Assembly (NCBI GenBank): GCA_963921795.1
Contig: OY997661.1
Span: 37,779,820 to 37,843,819 of the forward strand
Length of the DNA stretch: 64,000 nucleotides
Source of the DNA: Nannobrachium achirus
Taxonomy: Eukaryota > Chordata > Actinopteri > Myctophiformes > Myctophidae
Direction: 5' to 3'
The notes beneath the pieces were generated by a model, which saw nothing but the letters and a program-made list of their open reading frames with translations, had not been told where the DNA came from and ran no database searches. Position numbers and translations under genes: made by a program. Shown one piece after another: positions 32,369-45,975 of the stretch (position 1 is the stretch's first letter; the number at the start of each line of letters is the position of its first letter).

Positions 32369-32395
32369 CTGGACTCGCCTTCAGCGAGCCCACAA

Positions 32396-33534
32396 CTAGA
32401 AAAATATTGTTCCTTCGAAACAATTGTGGGCTCGCTTCTAGCCAGAAAACAATGGCTATAAAAGTACAAAATGTCAAGATCGCAGGCAGTGCTCTCTTTG
32501 ACGTTACTGACGTCAAAGATTGGTCCATTTTTTCCAAAAATGTTATGCAAAAGTTGACCCGCTGGTGGCGCTATAACAGGCCAATGATAGAAGGGTGGTA
32601 TCTGTTCCTTGACCTATTGGGAATGTGCTTGCAAGATTTCACGCACATCCCAGGCTGTGTTCATGATTTGAGGTGTTTTTGGCTTTGGCCACTTTATCGC
32701 TGCTTGCAGCTATATTTATTGTTATTATTTTATTATTTTATTGTATGCACTTCATAGGCATGTTAGATAAAGGTCCTTAGATTGCGTGTAGAATGTTTCA
32801 TGCAAATTGCTAAAAAGAAATCCTAGAATAAAAACGGTTTTAAGCGTTTCACAAACTGCTCAAAATGATATAGCGCCCCCCTTTGGCCAATTGGGGTATG
32901 ATTGGTTTTAGTGATATTTGGAATAACACTCTACATCTTTGCCAAATGCCATGAAAATGTGACTTTGCTTGTATGTTTTAGAGGCAGAAGAATAATTTGC
33001 ATAAAAATGCAATATTGTTTGAATTATTTAAAAAAGCATGTTTCAATGTTAAAGAAATCCGATCTGACAGATCTTTAGATATCGGTCCAAAGTTCACGTA
33101 AAAAAAGTTTTGTGCACGTGACGCAAAAATTCCAGAATAAAAGCGGGTTTACGCGTTTTACAAAAGTTTCGTGCGCGTAACGAAAAAAACCCAGGAGGAG
33201 ATAGATTTTTACTGTTTTTCATATAATTCCGAATTGTGGGAGACCTAAAGGTCAGAGGTCAAAAGTTAGAGGGTAAAAGTTGTTCGGCATGAGGAGACAC
33301 ATAAGTGTATACAGGTTTCATGGCTTTATGTATAACACAGCATGAGCTATACCTGTTCAAAGATCGCACTTTCGAAGGCTTCCTACAGCGCCACCATTTG
33401 GCCGATTGCTATAGAAAATAATAGCACACTTCCCCACTGTAAACTGAACACATTGATGTTTTTATTTTCATTTTCTCACTAAGTATGTAGGAGTAGAAAG
33501 GAACCGAAGTTTTTGATACTTGCACTAGTATATA
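32396..33534 (-). mobile_element. Helitron-like unit 6, subtype A, internally deleted
   Basis: Standard family 1 3' end at 32396. The unit is only 1141 bp to the next CTAG because about 400 bp are missing at about 33163. There the text jumps from GCGTTTTACAAA in the first internal block to TTTCGTGCGCGTAACG, close to the equivalent place in the second block. The 5' side ends TTTGATACTTGCACTAG. Confidence 0.75.
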
Positions 33535-33536
33535 AA

Positions 33537-35077
33537 CTAGAAAAATATTGTTCCTTCGAAACAATTGTGGGCTCGCTTCAAGCCGGAAAACAATGGCTAT
33601 AAAAGTACAAAATGTCAAGATCGCAGGCAGTGCTCTCTTTGACGTTACTGACGTCAAAGATTGGTCCATTTTGTTCCAAAAATGTGTTGTGCAAAAGTTG
33701 ACCCGCTGGTGGCGCTATAACAGGCCAATGTAAGAAGGGTGGTATCTGTTCCTTGACCTATTGGGAATGTGCTTGCAAGATTTCACGCACATTGCAGGCT
33801 GTGTTCATGATTTGAGGTGTTTTTGGCTTTGGCCACTTTATCGCTGCTTGCAGCTATATTTATTATTATTATTTTATAATTTGTTTGTGTGCACTTCATA
33901 GGCATGTTAGATAAAGGTCCTTAGATTGCGTGTAGAATGTTTCATGCAAATTGCAAAAAAAATCCTAGAATAAAAACGGGTTTAAGCGTTTTACAAACTG
34001 CTCAAAATTATATAGCGCCCCCCTTTGGCCATTTGGGGTAAGATTGGTTTCAGTGATATTTGAACTAACCCTCTACACTATTTTGTCATGAAAATGTGAC
34101 TTTGCATGTATGTTTTAGAGGCAGAAGAATAATTTGCATAAAAATGCAATATTGTTTGAATTATTTAAAAAAGCATGTTTCAATGTTAAAGAAATCCGAT
34201 CTGACAGATCTTTAGATATCGGTCCAAAGTTCACGTAAAAAAAGTTTTGTGCACGTGACGCGAAAGTTCCAGAATAAAAGCGGGTTTACGCGTTTTACAA
34301 ACTGCTCAAAATGGCGGAAAATTGAAGGGCGGAGCTTACTTAACAACGACACAGATGTCTTCCGCTTGAGTCAAAGCACGCGTGTAACAAGTTGCATGTC
34401 TTCAAACAAAACGAGTCATGACTTATGCCCGTTTGAAGTTTGAATTTTCAGACGCTTCGTATAGCGCCCCCCTTTGGCCGATTGGAATAAAATTGGTTTC
34501 AGTGATACTTTGACTAACCCTCCACATCTTTGCCAAATGCCATGAACGTGTAACTTTGCATGTATGATTTAAAGGCCGAAGAATAATTTGCATAAAACCG
34601 CAATATAAATTGAATTATTAAAAAATCATTATTTAACGTACAAACTTCTCACCACATAGCCTGTGTAGATATAGGTTCATGTGAAAAAAGTTTTGTGCAC
34701 TTGACGCGAAAATCCCAGGAGGAGATAGATTTTTACTGTTTTTCATATAATTCCGAATTGTGGGAGACCTAAAGGTCAGAGGTCAAAAGTTAGAGGGTAA
34801 AAGTTGTTCGGCATGAGGAGACGCATACGTGTATACAGGTTTCATGCCTGTACCTCAAACACAGCATGAGCTATACCTGTTCAAAGTTCGCACTTTCGAA
34901 GGCTTCCTACAGCGCCACCATTTGGCCGATTGCTATAAAAAATAATAGCACACTTCGCCACTGTAAACTGAACACATTGATGTTTTTATTTTCATTTTCT
35001 CACTAAGTATGTAGGAGTAGAAAGAAACCGAAGTTTTTTGATACTTGCACTGACTGCCTGCCTGCCTAGTATAGAAA
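33537..35077 (-). mobile_element. Helitron-like unit 7, subtype B
   Basis: Full-length unit with the family 1 3' hairpin-CTAG end. The 5' side has a (GCCT)n tract and TAGTATAGAAATAA before two short hairpin repeats. Confidence 0.7.
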
Positions 35078-35078
35078 T

Positions 35079-35165
35079 AATGACAATATCTAAAGTGTGC
35101 TCGCCTTATAGGCGAGCCCACAATGACAACATCTAAAGTGTGCTCGCCTTATAGGCGAGCCCACA
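35079..35165 (-). repeat. Two tandem 43-bp hairpin repeats
   Basis: Two copies, 43 bp apart, of TGACAAYATCTAAAG followed by GCTCGCCTTATAGGCGAGC and CCACA. On the minus strand each begins TTGTGGGCTCGCC, the complement of the GCGAGCCCACAA block beside the family 1 3' hairpin. They look like repeated Helitron 5' ends. Confidence 0.7.
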
Positions 35166-35166
35166 A

Positions 35167-36708
35167 CTAGAAAAATATTGTTCCTTCGCAACAATTGTGG
35201 GCTCGCTTCTAGCCAGAAAACAATGGCTATAAAAGTACAAAATGTCAAGATCGCAGGCAGTGCTCTCTTTGACGTTACTGACGTCAAAGATTGGTCCATT
35301 TTTTCCAAAAATGTGTTATGCAAAAGTTGACCCGCTGGTGGCGCTATAACAGGCCAATGATAGAAGGGTGGTATCTGTTCCTTGACCTATTGGGAATGTG
35401 CTTGCAAGATTTCACGCACATCCCAGGCTGTGTTCATGATTTGAGGTGTTTTTGGCTTTGGCCACTTTATCGCTGCTTGCAGCTATATTTATTATTATTA
35501 TTTTATTATTTTATTGTATGCACTTCATAGGCATGTTAGATAAAGGTCCTTAGATTGTGTGTAGAATGTTTCATGCAAATTGCTAAAAATAAATCCTAGA
35601 ATAAAAACGGTTTTAAGCGTTTCACAAACTGCTCAAAATGATATAGCGCCCCCCTTTGGCCAATTGGGGTATGATTGGTTTTAGTGATATTTGGAATAAC
35701 ACTCTACATCTTTGCCAAATGCCATGAACATGCTACTTTGTATGTATGATTTAGAGGCAGAAGAATAATTTGCATAAAAATGCAATATTCATTGAATTAC
35801 TTAAAAAAGCATGTTTCAATTTTAAAGAAATCCGATCTGACAGATCTTTAGATATTGGTCCAAAGTTCACGTAAAAAAAGTTTTGTGCACGTGACGCGAA
35901 AATTTCAGAATAAAAGCGGGTTTACGCGTTTTACAAACTGCTCAAATTGGCGGAAAATCTAAGGGCGGAGCTTACTTAACAACGACACAGATGTCTTCCG
36001 CTTGAGTCAAAGCACGCGTGTAACAAGTTGCATGTCTTCAAACGAAACGAGTCAAGACTTATGCCCGTTTGAAGTTTGAATTTTCAAACGCTTCGTATAG
36101 CGCCCCCCTTTGGCCAATTGGAATAAGATTGGTTTCAGTGATATTTGGACTAACCCTCTACATGTTTGCCAAATGCCATGAAAGTAACACTTTGCATGTT
36201 TGATTTAGAGGCAGAATAATAATTTGCATAAAACCGCAATATGAATTGAATTATTAAAAATTAATGGTTTAACGTACAAACTTCTCACCACATAGACTGT
36301 ATAGGTATTGGTCCAAAGTTCATGTGAAAAAAGTGTTGTGCACTTGACGCGAAAATCCCAGGAGGAGATAGATTTTTACTGTTTTTCATATAATTCCGAA
36401 TTGTGGGAGACCTAAAGGTCAGAGGTCAAAAGTTAGAGGGTAAAAGTTGTTCGGCATGAGGAGACGCATAAGTGTATACAGGTTTCATGGCTGTATGTAT
36501 AACACAGCATGAGCTATACCTGTTCAAAGTTTGCACTTTCGAAGGCTTCCTACAGCGCCACCATTTGGCCGATTGCTGTAAAAAGTAATAGCACACTTCG
36601 CCACAGTAAACTGAACACATTGATGTTTTTATTTTCAATTTCTCACTAAGTATGTAGGAGTAGAAAGGAACCGAAGTTCCCGTCTACTGTTGACTGACTG
36701 ATAGATAA
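35167..36708 (-). mobile_element. Helitron-like unit 8, subtype A
   Basis: Family 1 end with one hairpin base changed (CCTTCGCAAC instead of CCTTCGAAAC). The same change occurs in unit 12, showing they are copies of each other. The 5' tail (CCCGTCTACTGTTGACTG) matches units 1 and 12. Confidence 0.72.
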
Positions 36709-36709
36709 A

Positions 36710-38237
36710 CTAGAAAAATATTGTTCCTTCGAAACAATTGTGGGCTCGCTTCAAGCCAGAAAACAATGGCTATAAAAGTACAAAATGTCAAGATCGCAGG
36801 CAGTGCTCTCTTTGACGTTACTGACGTCAAAGATTGGTCCATTTTGTTCCAAAAATGTGTTGTGCAAAAGTTGACCCGCTGGTGGCGCTATAACAGGCCA
36901 AATCTGTTCCTTGACATATTGGGAATGTGCTTGCAAGATTTCACGCACATCGCTGTGTTCATGATTTGAGGTGTTTTTGGCTTTGGCCACTTTATTGCTG
37001 CTTGCAGCTATATTTATTATTATTATTATTATTGTTTGTGTGCACTTCATAGGCATGTTAGATAAAGGTCCTTAGATTGCGTGTAGAATGTTTCATGCAA
37101 ATTGCAAAAAAAATCCTAGAATAAAAACGGGTTTAAGCGTTTTACAAAACGCTCAAAATTATATAGCGCCCCCCTTTGGCCATTTGGGGTAAGATTGGTT
37201 TCAGTGATATTTGAACTAACCCTCTACACTATTTTGTCATGAAAATCTGACTTTGCATGTATGTTTTAGAGGAAGAAGAATAATTTGCATAAAAATGCAA
37301 TATTGTTTGAATTATTTAAAAAAGCATGTTTCAATGTTAAAGAAATCCGATCTGACAGATCTTTAGATATCGGTCCAAAGTTCACGTAAAAAAAGTTTTG
37401 TGCACGTGACGCGAAAATTCCAGAATAAAAGCGGGTTTACGCGTTTTACAAACTGCTCAAAATGGCGGAAAATCGAAGGGCAGAGCTTACTTAACAACGA
37501 CACAGATGTCTTCCGCTTGAGTCAAAGCACGCGTGTAACAAGTTGCATGTCTTCAAACAAAACGAGTCATGACTTATGCCCGTTTGAAGTTTGAATTTTT
37601 AGACGCTTCGTATAGCGCCCCCCTTTGGCCGATTGGAATAAAATTGGTTTCAGTGATACTTTGACTAACCCTCCACATCTTTGCCAAATGCCATGAACGT
37701 GTAACTTTGCATGTATGATTTAAAGGCCGAAGAATAATTTGCATAAAACCGCAATATAAATTGAATTATTAAAAAATCATTATTTAACGTACAAACTTCT
37801 CACCACATAGCCTGTGTAGATATAGGTTCAAAGTTCATGTGAAAAAAGTTTTGTGCACTTGACGCGAAAATCCCAGGAGGAGATAGATTTTTACTGTTTT
37901 TCATATAATTCCGAATTGTGGGAGACCTAAAGGTCAGAGGTCAAAAGTTAGAGGGTAAAAGTTGTTCGGCATGAGGAGACGCATACGTGTATACAGGTTT
38001 CATGCCTGTACCTCAAACACAGCATGAGCTATACCTGTTCAAAGTTCGCACTTTCGAAGGCTTCCTACAGCGCCACCATTTGGCCGATTGCTATAAAAAA
38101 TAATAGCACACTTCGCCACTGTAAACTGAACACATTGATGTTTTTATTTTCATTTTCTCACTAAGTATGTAGGAGTAGAAAGAAACCGAAGTTTTTTGAT
38201 ACTTGCACTGACTGCCTGCCTGCCTAGTATAGAAATA
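36710..38237 (-). mobile_element. Helitron-like unit 9, subtype B-prime
   Basis: Lacks about 15 bp after AACAGGCCAA (AATCTGTTCC follows directly) and a few bases at CACATCGCTG. Unit 13 shares both losses. Non-coding. Confidence 0.72.
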
Positions 38238-38238
38238 A

Positions 38239-39780
38239 CTAGAAAAATATTGTTCCTTCGAAACAATTGTGGGCTCGCTTCAAGCCAGACAAAAATGGCT
38301 ATAAAAGCACAAAATGTCAAGATCGCAGGCAGTGCTCTCTTTGACGTTACTGACGTCAAAGATTGGTCCATTTTGTTCCAAAAATGTGTTATGCAAAAGT
38401 TGACCCGCTGGTGGCGCTATAACAGGCCAATGTGAGAAGGTTGGTATCTGTTCCTTGACCTATTGGGAATGTGCTTGCAAGATTTCACGCACATCCCAGG
38501 CTGTGTTCATGATTTGAGGTGTTTTTGGCTTTGGACACTTTATCGCTGCTTGCAGCTATATTTATTATTATTATTTTATAATTTTTTTGTGTGCACTTCA
38601 TAGGCATGTTAGATAAAGGTCCTTAGATTGCGTGTAGAATGTTTCATGCAAATTACAAAAAAAATCCTAGAATAAAAACGGGTTTAAGCGTTTTACAAAC
38701 TGCTCAAAATTATATAGCGCCCCCCTTTGGCCATTTGGGGTAAGATTGGTTTCAGTGATATTTGAACTAACCCTCTACACTATTTTGTCATGAAAATGTG
38801 ACTTTGCATGTATGTTTTAGAGGCAGAAGAATAATTTGCATAAAAATGCAATATTGTTTGAATTATTTAAAAAAGCATGTTTCAATGTTAAAGAAATCCG
38901 ATCTGACAGATCTTTAGATATCGGTCCAAAGTTCACGTAAAAAAAGTTTTGTGCACGTGACGCGAAAGTTCCAGAATAAAAGCGGGTTTACGCGTTTTAC
39001 AAACTGCTCAAAATGGCGGAAAATTGAAGGGCGGAGCTTACTTAACAACGACACAGATGTCTTCCGCTTGAGTCAAAGCACGCGTGTAACAAGTTGCATG
39101 TCTTCAAACAAAACGAGTCATGACTTATGCCCGTTTGAAGTTTGAATTTTCAGACGCTTCGTATAGCGCCCCCCTTTGGCCGATTGGAATAAAATTGGTT
39201 TCAGTGATACTTTGACTAACCCTCCACATCTTTGCCAAATGCCATGAACGTGTAACTTTGCATGTATGATTTAGAGGCCGAAGAATAATTTGCATAAAAC
39301 CGCAATATATATTGAATTATTAAAAAATCATTATTTAACGTACAAACTTCTCACCACATAGCCTGTGTAGATATAGGTTCAAAGTTCATGTGAAAAAAGT
39401 TTTGTGCACTTGACGCGAAAATCCCAGGAGGAGATAGATTTTTACTGTTTTTCATATAATTCCGAATTGTGGGAGACCTAAAGGTCAGAGGTCAAAAGTT
39501 AGAGGGTAAAAGTTGTTCGGCATGAGGAGACGCATAAGTGTATACAGGTTTCATGGCTGTATGTATAACACAGCATGAGCTATACCTGTTCAAAGATCGC
39601 ACTTTCGAAGGCTTCCTACAGCGCCACCATTTGGCCGATTGCTATAAAAAATAATAGCACACTTCGCCACTGTAAGCTGAACACATTGATGTTTTTATTT
39701 TCATTTTCTCACTAAGTATGTAGGAGTAGAAAGGAACCGAAGTTTTGAGGAGAACTTGATATGACTAGTATAGTATAGAA
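38239..39780 (-). mobile_element. Helitron-like unit 10, subtype B-double-prime
   Basis: Diagnostic TATAAAAGCACAAAATG and GTGAGAAGGTTGG, shared with unit 14. Its 5' side carries GAGGAGAACTTGATATGAC and a TAGTATAG tract. Confidence 0.72.
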
Positions 39781-39781
39781 A

Positions 39782-41230
39782 CTAGAATTGACAGAGTCAA
39801 TTTTGACAAGTGTGCCTGCAATGCACGACCTTGTGTAGCGGTTTGGACGGTGAGACCATCCGCCAAGTTGTCTGCGTTTCGTTGTGAGAGGGTCGGTCCC
39901 CGTGAAAAACGCGTTCCGGCACGAAACGGTTACGTTTCGCGCGTTCGTGACGCCCCCTAGGGGTCGAAGTGGAAATGCTTTTGGGGATTCGTTGAGTATG
40001 CCACCCCCGACCTGTGGTTGAAATTCAGTGTTGACTCGACCTATTGTTTGTGATTTATGGCTATCGTTTGCGAAACGGGCCCCTCCCGCTAACTTTGGCA
40101 GCGCGTTACGAAGGTACGGTATGGACTATCGAAATATCCTTTGACTATGTTTATCGCATGGCTTCATAGATCACGTGTACCGGTTTTTAAGACATTTGAA
40201 GAAAATATGTAGGAAAAGGAGCAAAAAGTGTCTTTTGGAGAAAATTTGAAATGGTGAAAAATCTTCCCATGTGCAAATTGGCGTGTCCTATATGGAGAGA
40301 TGCGTCGTGACCCAAGGAATCCAGGGAAAAAATAATTTTAATTCTCCGACCTATGGTTCAAGAGTTACGAGGCAAGTGGTCCGTTATAGCGCCACCATGT
40401 GGCCAATTGGAAATGCTTTTGGGGATCGTTGAGTATGCCACCCCCGACCTGTGGTTGAAATTCAGTGTTGACTGGACCTTTTGTTTGTGATTTATGGCTA
40501 TTGTTTGCAAAACGGGCCCCTCCCGCTAACTTTGGAAGCGCGTTACGAACGAACGTAATGGACTATCGCAATATCCCTTGAGTATGTTCATTGCATGGGT
40601 TCATAGATCATGTGTACCGTTTTTTGTGCAATTTGAAGAAAATATGTCGGAAAAGGAACAAAAAGTGTGTTTTGGAGAAAATTCAAGATGGCGGAAAATC
40701 TATCCTGGCGCAAATGGGCGTGGCCTATATCGGGAGATGCGTCTTGACCCAAGGAATCCAGGGAAAAAATAATTTTAATTTTCCGACCTACGGTTCAACA
40801 GTTACAGGCCAAAACGTAAAGTGGGCTGTTATAGCGCCACCATGAGGCCAAATGACACTATTATTTTTTATTTAATCCTTGAAATCATTATGAACCTCCT
40901 CTCCAAGTGTTGAAACTGTAGGCCCTATGGTTTGCGAGAGAAAATTAATTGAATGTGAGTTTTTGCCATTCCCATTATAAGTCAATGGGGAGAAATTAAT
41001 GCACTAATAAATTAATATCAATTAAACTATAGAACCTTTCTCTTAGCAACTTAATAGCACACCATTCCCGAGTAAGCCGGTCGATTTGACATATGGCGCG
41101 AGTGTGTGTTGCAAAAACTGTGGGAGGAGTAGCGTGCCAAACTTTGGGGAATCGTATGGACAGACATAAATAAATAAATAAATATGAGCGAGAACAATAA
41201 GTGTCCCATGCTATGCATAGGCACACTTAA
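39782..41230 (-). mobile_element. Helitron-like unit 11, terminal family 5
   Basis: The 3' end on the minus strand is AATTGACTCTGTCAATT followed directly by CTAG and T. The 5' side ends in a hairpin (AAGTGTCCCATGC, TAT, GCATAGGCACACTT at about 41197-41228) after an AAAT run. The interior has a tandem duplication of about 440 bp (from about 39970 and 40410, both GAAATGCTTTTGGGGAT). It contains CGCCCCCTAGGGG at 39951-39963. Confidence 0.7.
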
Positions 41231-41231
41231 T

Positions 41232-41361
41232 AATGACAATATCTAAAGTGTGCTCGCCTTATAGGCGAGCCCACAATGACAATATCTAAAGTGTGCTCGC
41301 CTTATAGGCGAGCCCACAATGACAACATCTAAAGTGTGCTCGCCTTATAGGCGAGCCCACA
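41232..41361 (-). repeat. Three tandem 43-bp hairpin repeats
   Basis: Copies start at 41234, 41277 and 41320. Each has the TGACAAYATCTAAAG and GCTCGCCTTATAGGCGAGC layout of the pair at 35079-35165, with one copy more. Confidence 0.75.
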
Positions 41362-41362
41362 A

Positions 41363-42904
41363 CTAGAAAAATATTGTTCCTTCGCAACAATTGTGGGCTC
41401 GCTTCTAGCCAGAAAACAATGGCTATAAAAGTACAAAATGTCAAGATCGCAGGCAGTGCTCTCTTTGACGTTACTGACGTCAAAGATTGGTCCATTTTTT
41501 CCAAAAATGTGTTATGCAAAAGTTGACCCGCTGGTGGCGCTATAACAGGCCAATGATAGAAGGGTGGTATCTGTTCCTTGACCTATTGGGAATGTGCTTG
41601 CAAGATTTCACGCACATCCCAGGCTGTGTTCATGATTTGAGGTGTTTTTGGCTTTGGCCACTTTATCGCTGCTTGCAGCTATATTTATTATTATTATTTT
41701 ATTATTTTATTGTATGCACTTCATAGGCATGTTAGATAAAGGTCCTTAGATTGTGTGTAGAATGTTTCATGCAAATTGCTAAAAAGAAATCCTAGAATAA
41801 AAACGGTTTTAAGCGTTTCACAAACTGCTCAAAATGATATAGCGCCCCCCTTTGGCCAATTGGGGTATGATTGGTTTTAGTGATATTTGGAATAACACTC
41901 TACATCTTTGCCAAATGCCATGAACATGCTACTTTGTATGTATGATTTAGAGGCAGAAGAATAATTTGCATAAAAATGCAATATTCATTGAATTACTTAA
42001 AAAAGCATGTTTCAATTTTAAAGAAATCCGATCTGACAGATCTTTTGATATTGGTCCAAAGTTCACGTAAAAAAAGTTTTGTGCACGTGACGCAAAAATT
42101 TCAGAATAAAAGCGGGTTTACGCGTTTTACAAACTGCTCAAATTGGCGGAAAATCTAAGGGCGGAGCTTACTTAACAACGACACAGATGTCTTCCGCTTG
42201 AGTCAAAGCACGCGTGTAACAAGTTGCATGTCTTCAAACGAAACGAGTCAAGACTTATGCCCGTTCGAAGTTTGAATTTTCAAACGCTTCGTATAGCGCC
42301 CCCCTTTGGCCAATTGGAATAAGATTGGTTTCAGTGATATTTGGACTAACCCTCTACATGTTTGCCAAATGCCATGAAAGTAACACTTTGCATGTTTGAT
42401 TTAGAGGCAGAATAATAATTAGCAAAAAACCGCAATATGAATTGAATTATTAAAAATTAATGGTTTAACGTACAAACTTCTCACCACATAGACTGTATAG
42501 GTATTGGTCCAAAGTTCATGTGAAAAAAGTGTTGTGCACTTGACGCGAAAATCCCAGGAGGAGATAGATTTTTACTGTTTTTCATATAATTCCGAATTGT
42601 GGGAGACCTAAAGGTCAGAGGTCAAAAGTTAGAGGGTAAAAGTTGTTCGGCATGAGGAGACGCATAAGTGTATACAGGTTTCATGGCTGTATGTATAACA
42701 CAGCATGAGCTATACCTGTTCAAAGTTTGCACTTTCGAAGGCTTCCTACAGCGCCACCATTTGGCCGATTGCTGTAAAAAGTAATAGCACACTTCGCCAC
42801 AGTAAACTGAACACATTGATGTTTTTATTTTCAATTTCTCACTAAGTATGTAGGAGTAGAAAGGAACCGAAGTTCCCGTCTACTGTTGACTGACTGATAG
42901 ATAA
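41363..42904 (-). mobile_element. Helitron-like unit 12, subtype A
   Basis: Near copy of unit 8, including the changed hairpin base and the same 5' tail and 1543-bp length. Confidence 0.72.
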
Positions 42905-42905
42905 A

Positions 42906-44430
42906 CTAGAAAAATATTGTTCCTTCGAAACAATTGTGGGCTCGCTTCAAGCCGGAAAACAATGGCTATAAAAGTACAAAATGTCAAGATCGCAGGCAGT
43001 GCTCTCTTTGACGTTACTGACGTCAAAGATTGGTCCATTTTGTTCCAAAAATGTGTTGTGCAAAAGTTGACCCGCTGGTGGCGCTATAACAGGCCAAATC
43101 TGTTCCTTGACATATTGGGAATGTGCTTGCAAGATTTCACGCACATCGCTGTGTTCATGATTTGAGGTGTTTTTGGCTTTGGCCACTTTATTGCTGCTTG
43201 CAGCTATATTTATTATTATTATTATTATTGTTTGTTTGCACTTCATAGGCATGTTAGATAAAGGTCCTTAGATTGCGTGTAGAATGTTTCATGCAAATTG
43301 CAAAAAAAATCCTAGAATAAAAACGGGTTTAAGCGTTTTACAAAACGCTCAAAATTATATAGCGCCCCCCTTTGGCCATTTGGGGTAAGATTGGTTTCAG
43401 TGATATTTGAACTAACCCTCTACACTATTTTGTCATGAAAATCTGACTTTGCATGTATGTTTTAGAGGAAGAAGAATAATTTGCATAAAAATGCAATATT
43501 GTTTGAATTATTTAAAAAAGCATGTTTCAATGTTAAAGAAATCCGATCTGACAGATCTTTAGATATCGGTCCAAAGTTCACGTAAAAAAAGTTTTGTGCA
43601 CGTGACGCGAAAATTCCAGAATAAAAGCGGGTTTACGCGTTTTACAAACTGCTCAAAATGGCGGAAAATCGAAGGGCGGAGCTTACTTAACAACGACACA
43701 GATGTCTTCCGCTTGAGTCAAAGCACGCGTGTAACAAGTTGCATGTCTTCAAACGAAACGAGTCATGACTTATGCCCGTTTGAAGTTTGAATTTTCAGAC
43801 GCTTCGTATAGCGCCCCCCTTTGGCCGATTGGAATAAAATTGTTTTCAGTGATACTTTGACTAACCCTCCACATCTTTGCCAAATGCCATGAACGTGTAA
43901 CTTTGCATGTATGATTTAGAGGCCGAAGAATAATTTGCATAAAACCGCAATATATATTGAATTATTAAAAAATCATTATTTAACGTACAAACTTCTCACC
44001 ACATAGCCTGTGTAGATATAGGTTCAAAGTTCATGTGAAAAAAGTTTTGTGCACTTGACGCGAAAATCCCAGGAGGAGATAGATTTTTACTGTTTTTCAT
44101 ATAATTCCGAATTGTGGGAGACCTAAAGGTCAGAGGTCAAAAGTTAGAGGGTAAAAGTTGTTCGGCATGAGGAGACGCATAAGTGTATACAGGTTTCATG
44201 GCTGTATGTATAACACAGCATGAGCTATACCTGTTCAAAGATCGCACTTTCGAAGGCTTCCTACAGCGCCACCATTTGGCCGATTGCTATAAAAAATAAT
44301 AGCACACTTCGCCACTGTAAACTGAACACATTGATGTTTTTATTTTCATTTTCTCACTAAGTATGTAGGAGTAGAAAGGAACCGAAGTTTTGAGGAGAAC
44401 TTGATATAGTATGCCTGCCTGATAGATAAA
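42906..44430 (-). mobile_element. Helitron-like unit 13, subtype B-prime
   Basis: Near copy of unit 9 with the same internal losses. Confidence 0.72.
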
Positions 44431-45975
44431 CTAGAAAAATATTGTTCCTTCGAAACAATTGTGGGCTCGCTTCAAGCCAGAAAACAATGGCTATAAAAGC
44501 ACAAAATGTCAAGATCGCAGGCAGTGCTCTCTTTGACGTTACTGACGTCGAGATTGGTCCATTTTGTTCCAAAAATGTGTTATGCAAAAGTTGACCCGCT
44601 GGTGGCGCTATAACAGGCCAATGTGAGAAGGTTGGTATCTGTTCCTTGACCTATTGGGAATGTGCTTGCAAGATTTCACGCACATCCAGGGCTGTGTTCA
44701 TGATTTGAGGTGTTTTTGGCTTTGGACACTTTATCGCTGCTTGCAGCTATATTTATTATTATTATTTTATAATTTGTTTGTGTGCACTTCATAGGCATGT
44801 TAGATAAAGGTCCTTAGATTGCGTGTAGAATGTTTCATGCAAATTGCAAAAAAAAAATCCTAGAATAAAAACGGGTTTAAGCGTTTTACAAACTGCTCAA
44901 AATTATATAGCGCCCCCCTTTGGCCATTTGGGGTAAGATGGGTTTCAGTGATATTTGAACTAACCCTCTACACTATTTTGTCATGAAAATGTGACTTTGC
45001 ATGTATGTTTTAGAGGCAGAAGAATAATTTGCATAAAAATGCAATATTGTTTGAATTATTTAAAAAAGCATGTTTCAATGTTAAAGAAATCCGATCTGAC
45101 AGATCTTTAGATATCGGTCCAAAGTTCACGTAAAAAAAGTTTTGTGCACGTGACGCGAAAATTCCAGAATAAAAGCGGGTTTACGCGTTTTACAAACTGC
45201 TCAAAATGGCGGAAAATTGAAGGGCGGAGCTTACTTAACAACGACACAGATGTCTTCCGCTTGAGTCAAAGCACGCGCGTAACAAGTTGCATGTCTTCAA
45301 ACGAAACGAGTCATGACTTATGCCCGTTTGAAGTTTGAATTTTCAGACGCTTCGTATAGCGCCCCCCTTTGGCCGATTGGAATAAAATTGGTTTCAGTGA
45401 TACTTTGACTAACCCTCCACATCTTTGCCAAATGCCATGAACGTGTAACTTTGCATGTATGATTTAGAGGCCGAAGAATAATTTGCATAAAACCGCAATA
45501 TATATTGAATTATTAAAAAATCATTATTTAACGTACAAACTTCTCACCACATAGCCTGTGTAGATATAGGTTCAAAGTTCATGTGAAAAAAAGTTTTGTG
45601 CACTTGACGCGAAAATCCCAGGAGGAGATAGATTTTTACTGTTTTTCATATAATTCCGAATTGTGGGAGACCTAAAGGTCAGAGGTCAAAAGTTAGGGGT
45701 AAAAGTTGTTCGGCATGAGGAGACGCATAAGTGTATACAGGTTTCATGGCTGTACGTATAACACAGCATGAGCTATACCTGTTCAAAGATCGCACTTTCG
45801 AAGGCTTCCTACAGCGCCACCATTTGGCCGATTGCTATAAAAAATAATAGCACACTTCGCCACTGTAAACTGAACACATTGATGTTTTTATTTTCATTTT
45901 CTCACTAAGTATGTAGGAGTAGAAAGGAACCGAAAATCCCGTCTACTTACTAGATAAACAAATAAATAAATAAAT
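44431..45975 (-). mobile_element. Helitron-like unit 14, subtype B-double-prime
   Basis: Near copy of unit 10 over most of its length. Its CRE-like site is broken (TGACGTCGAGATTGG). The 5' tail is TCCCGTCTACTTACTAG followed by an AAAT run, unlike unit 10. Confidence 0.7.

Larger units (their letters stand above)
29655..32394 (-). mobile_element. Helitron-like unit 5 (terminal family 4) carrying minisatellites
   Basis: The 3' end on the minus strand is GCAGTTTCTGCAGGAACTGC, TTTT, CTAG, T. The opposite end at about 32369-32394 is ACTCGCCTTCAGCGAGCCCA, a hairpin like those found at other unit 5' ends. Between them lie two minisatellites, a GT/GC microsatellite, an unrelated Helitron hairpin (31115) and about 1.2 kb of AT-rich DNA. 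It may be several nested insertions rather than one element. Confidence 0.45.
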
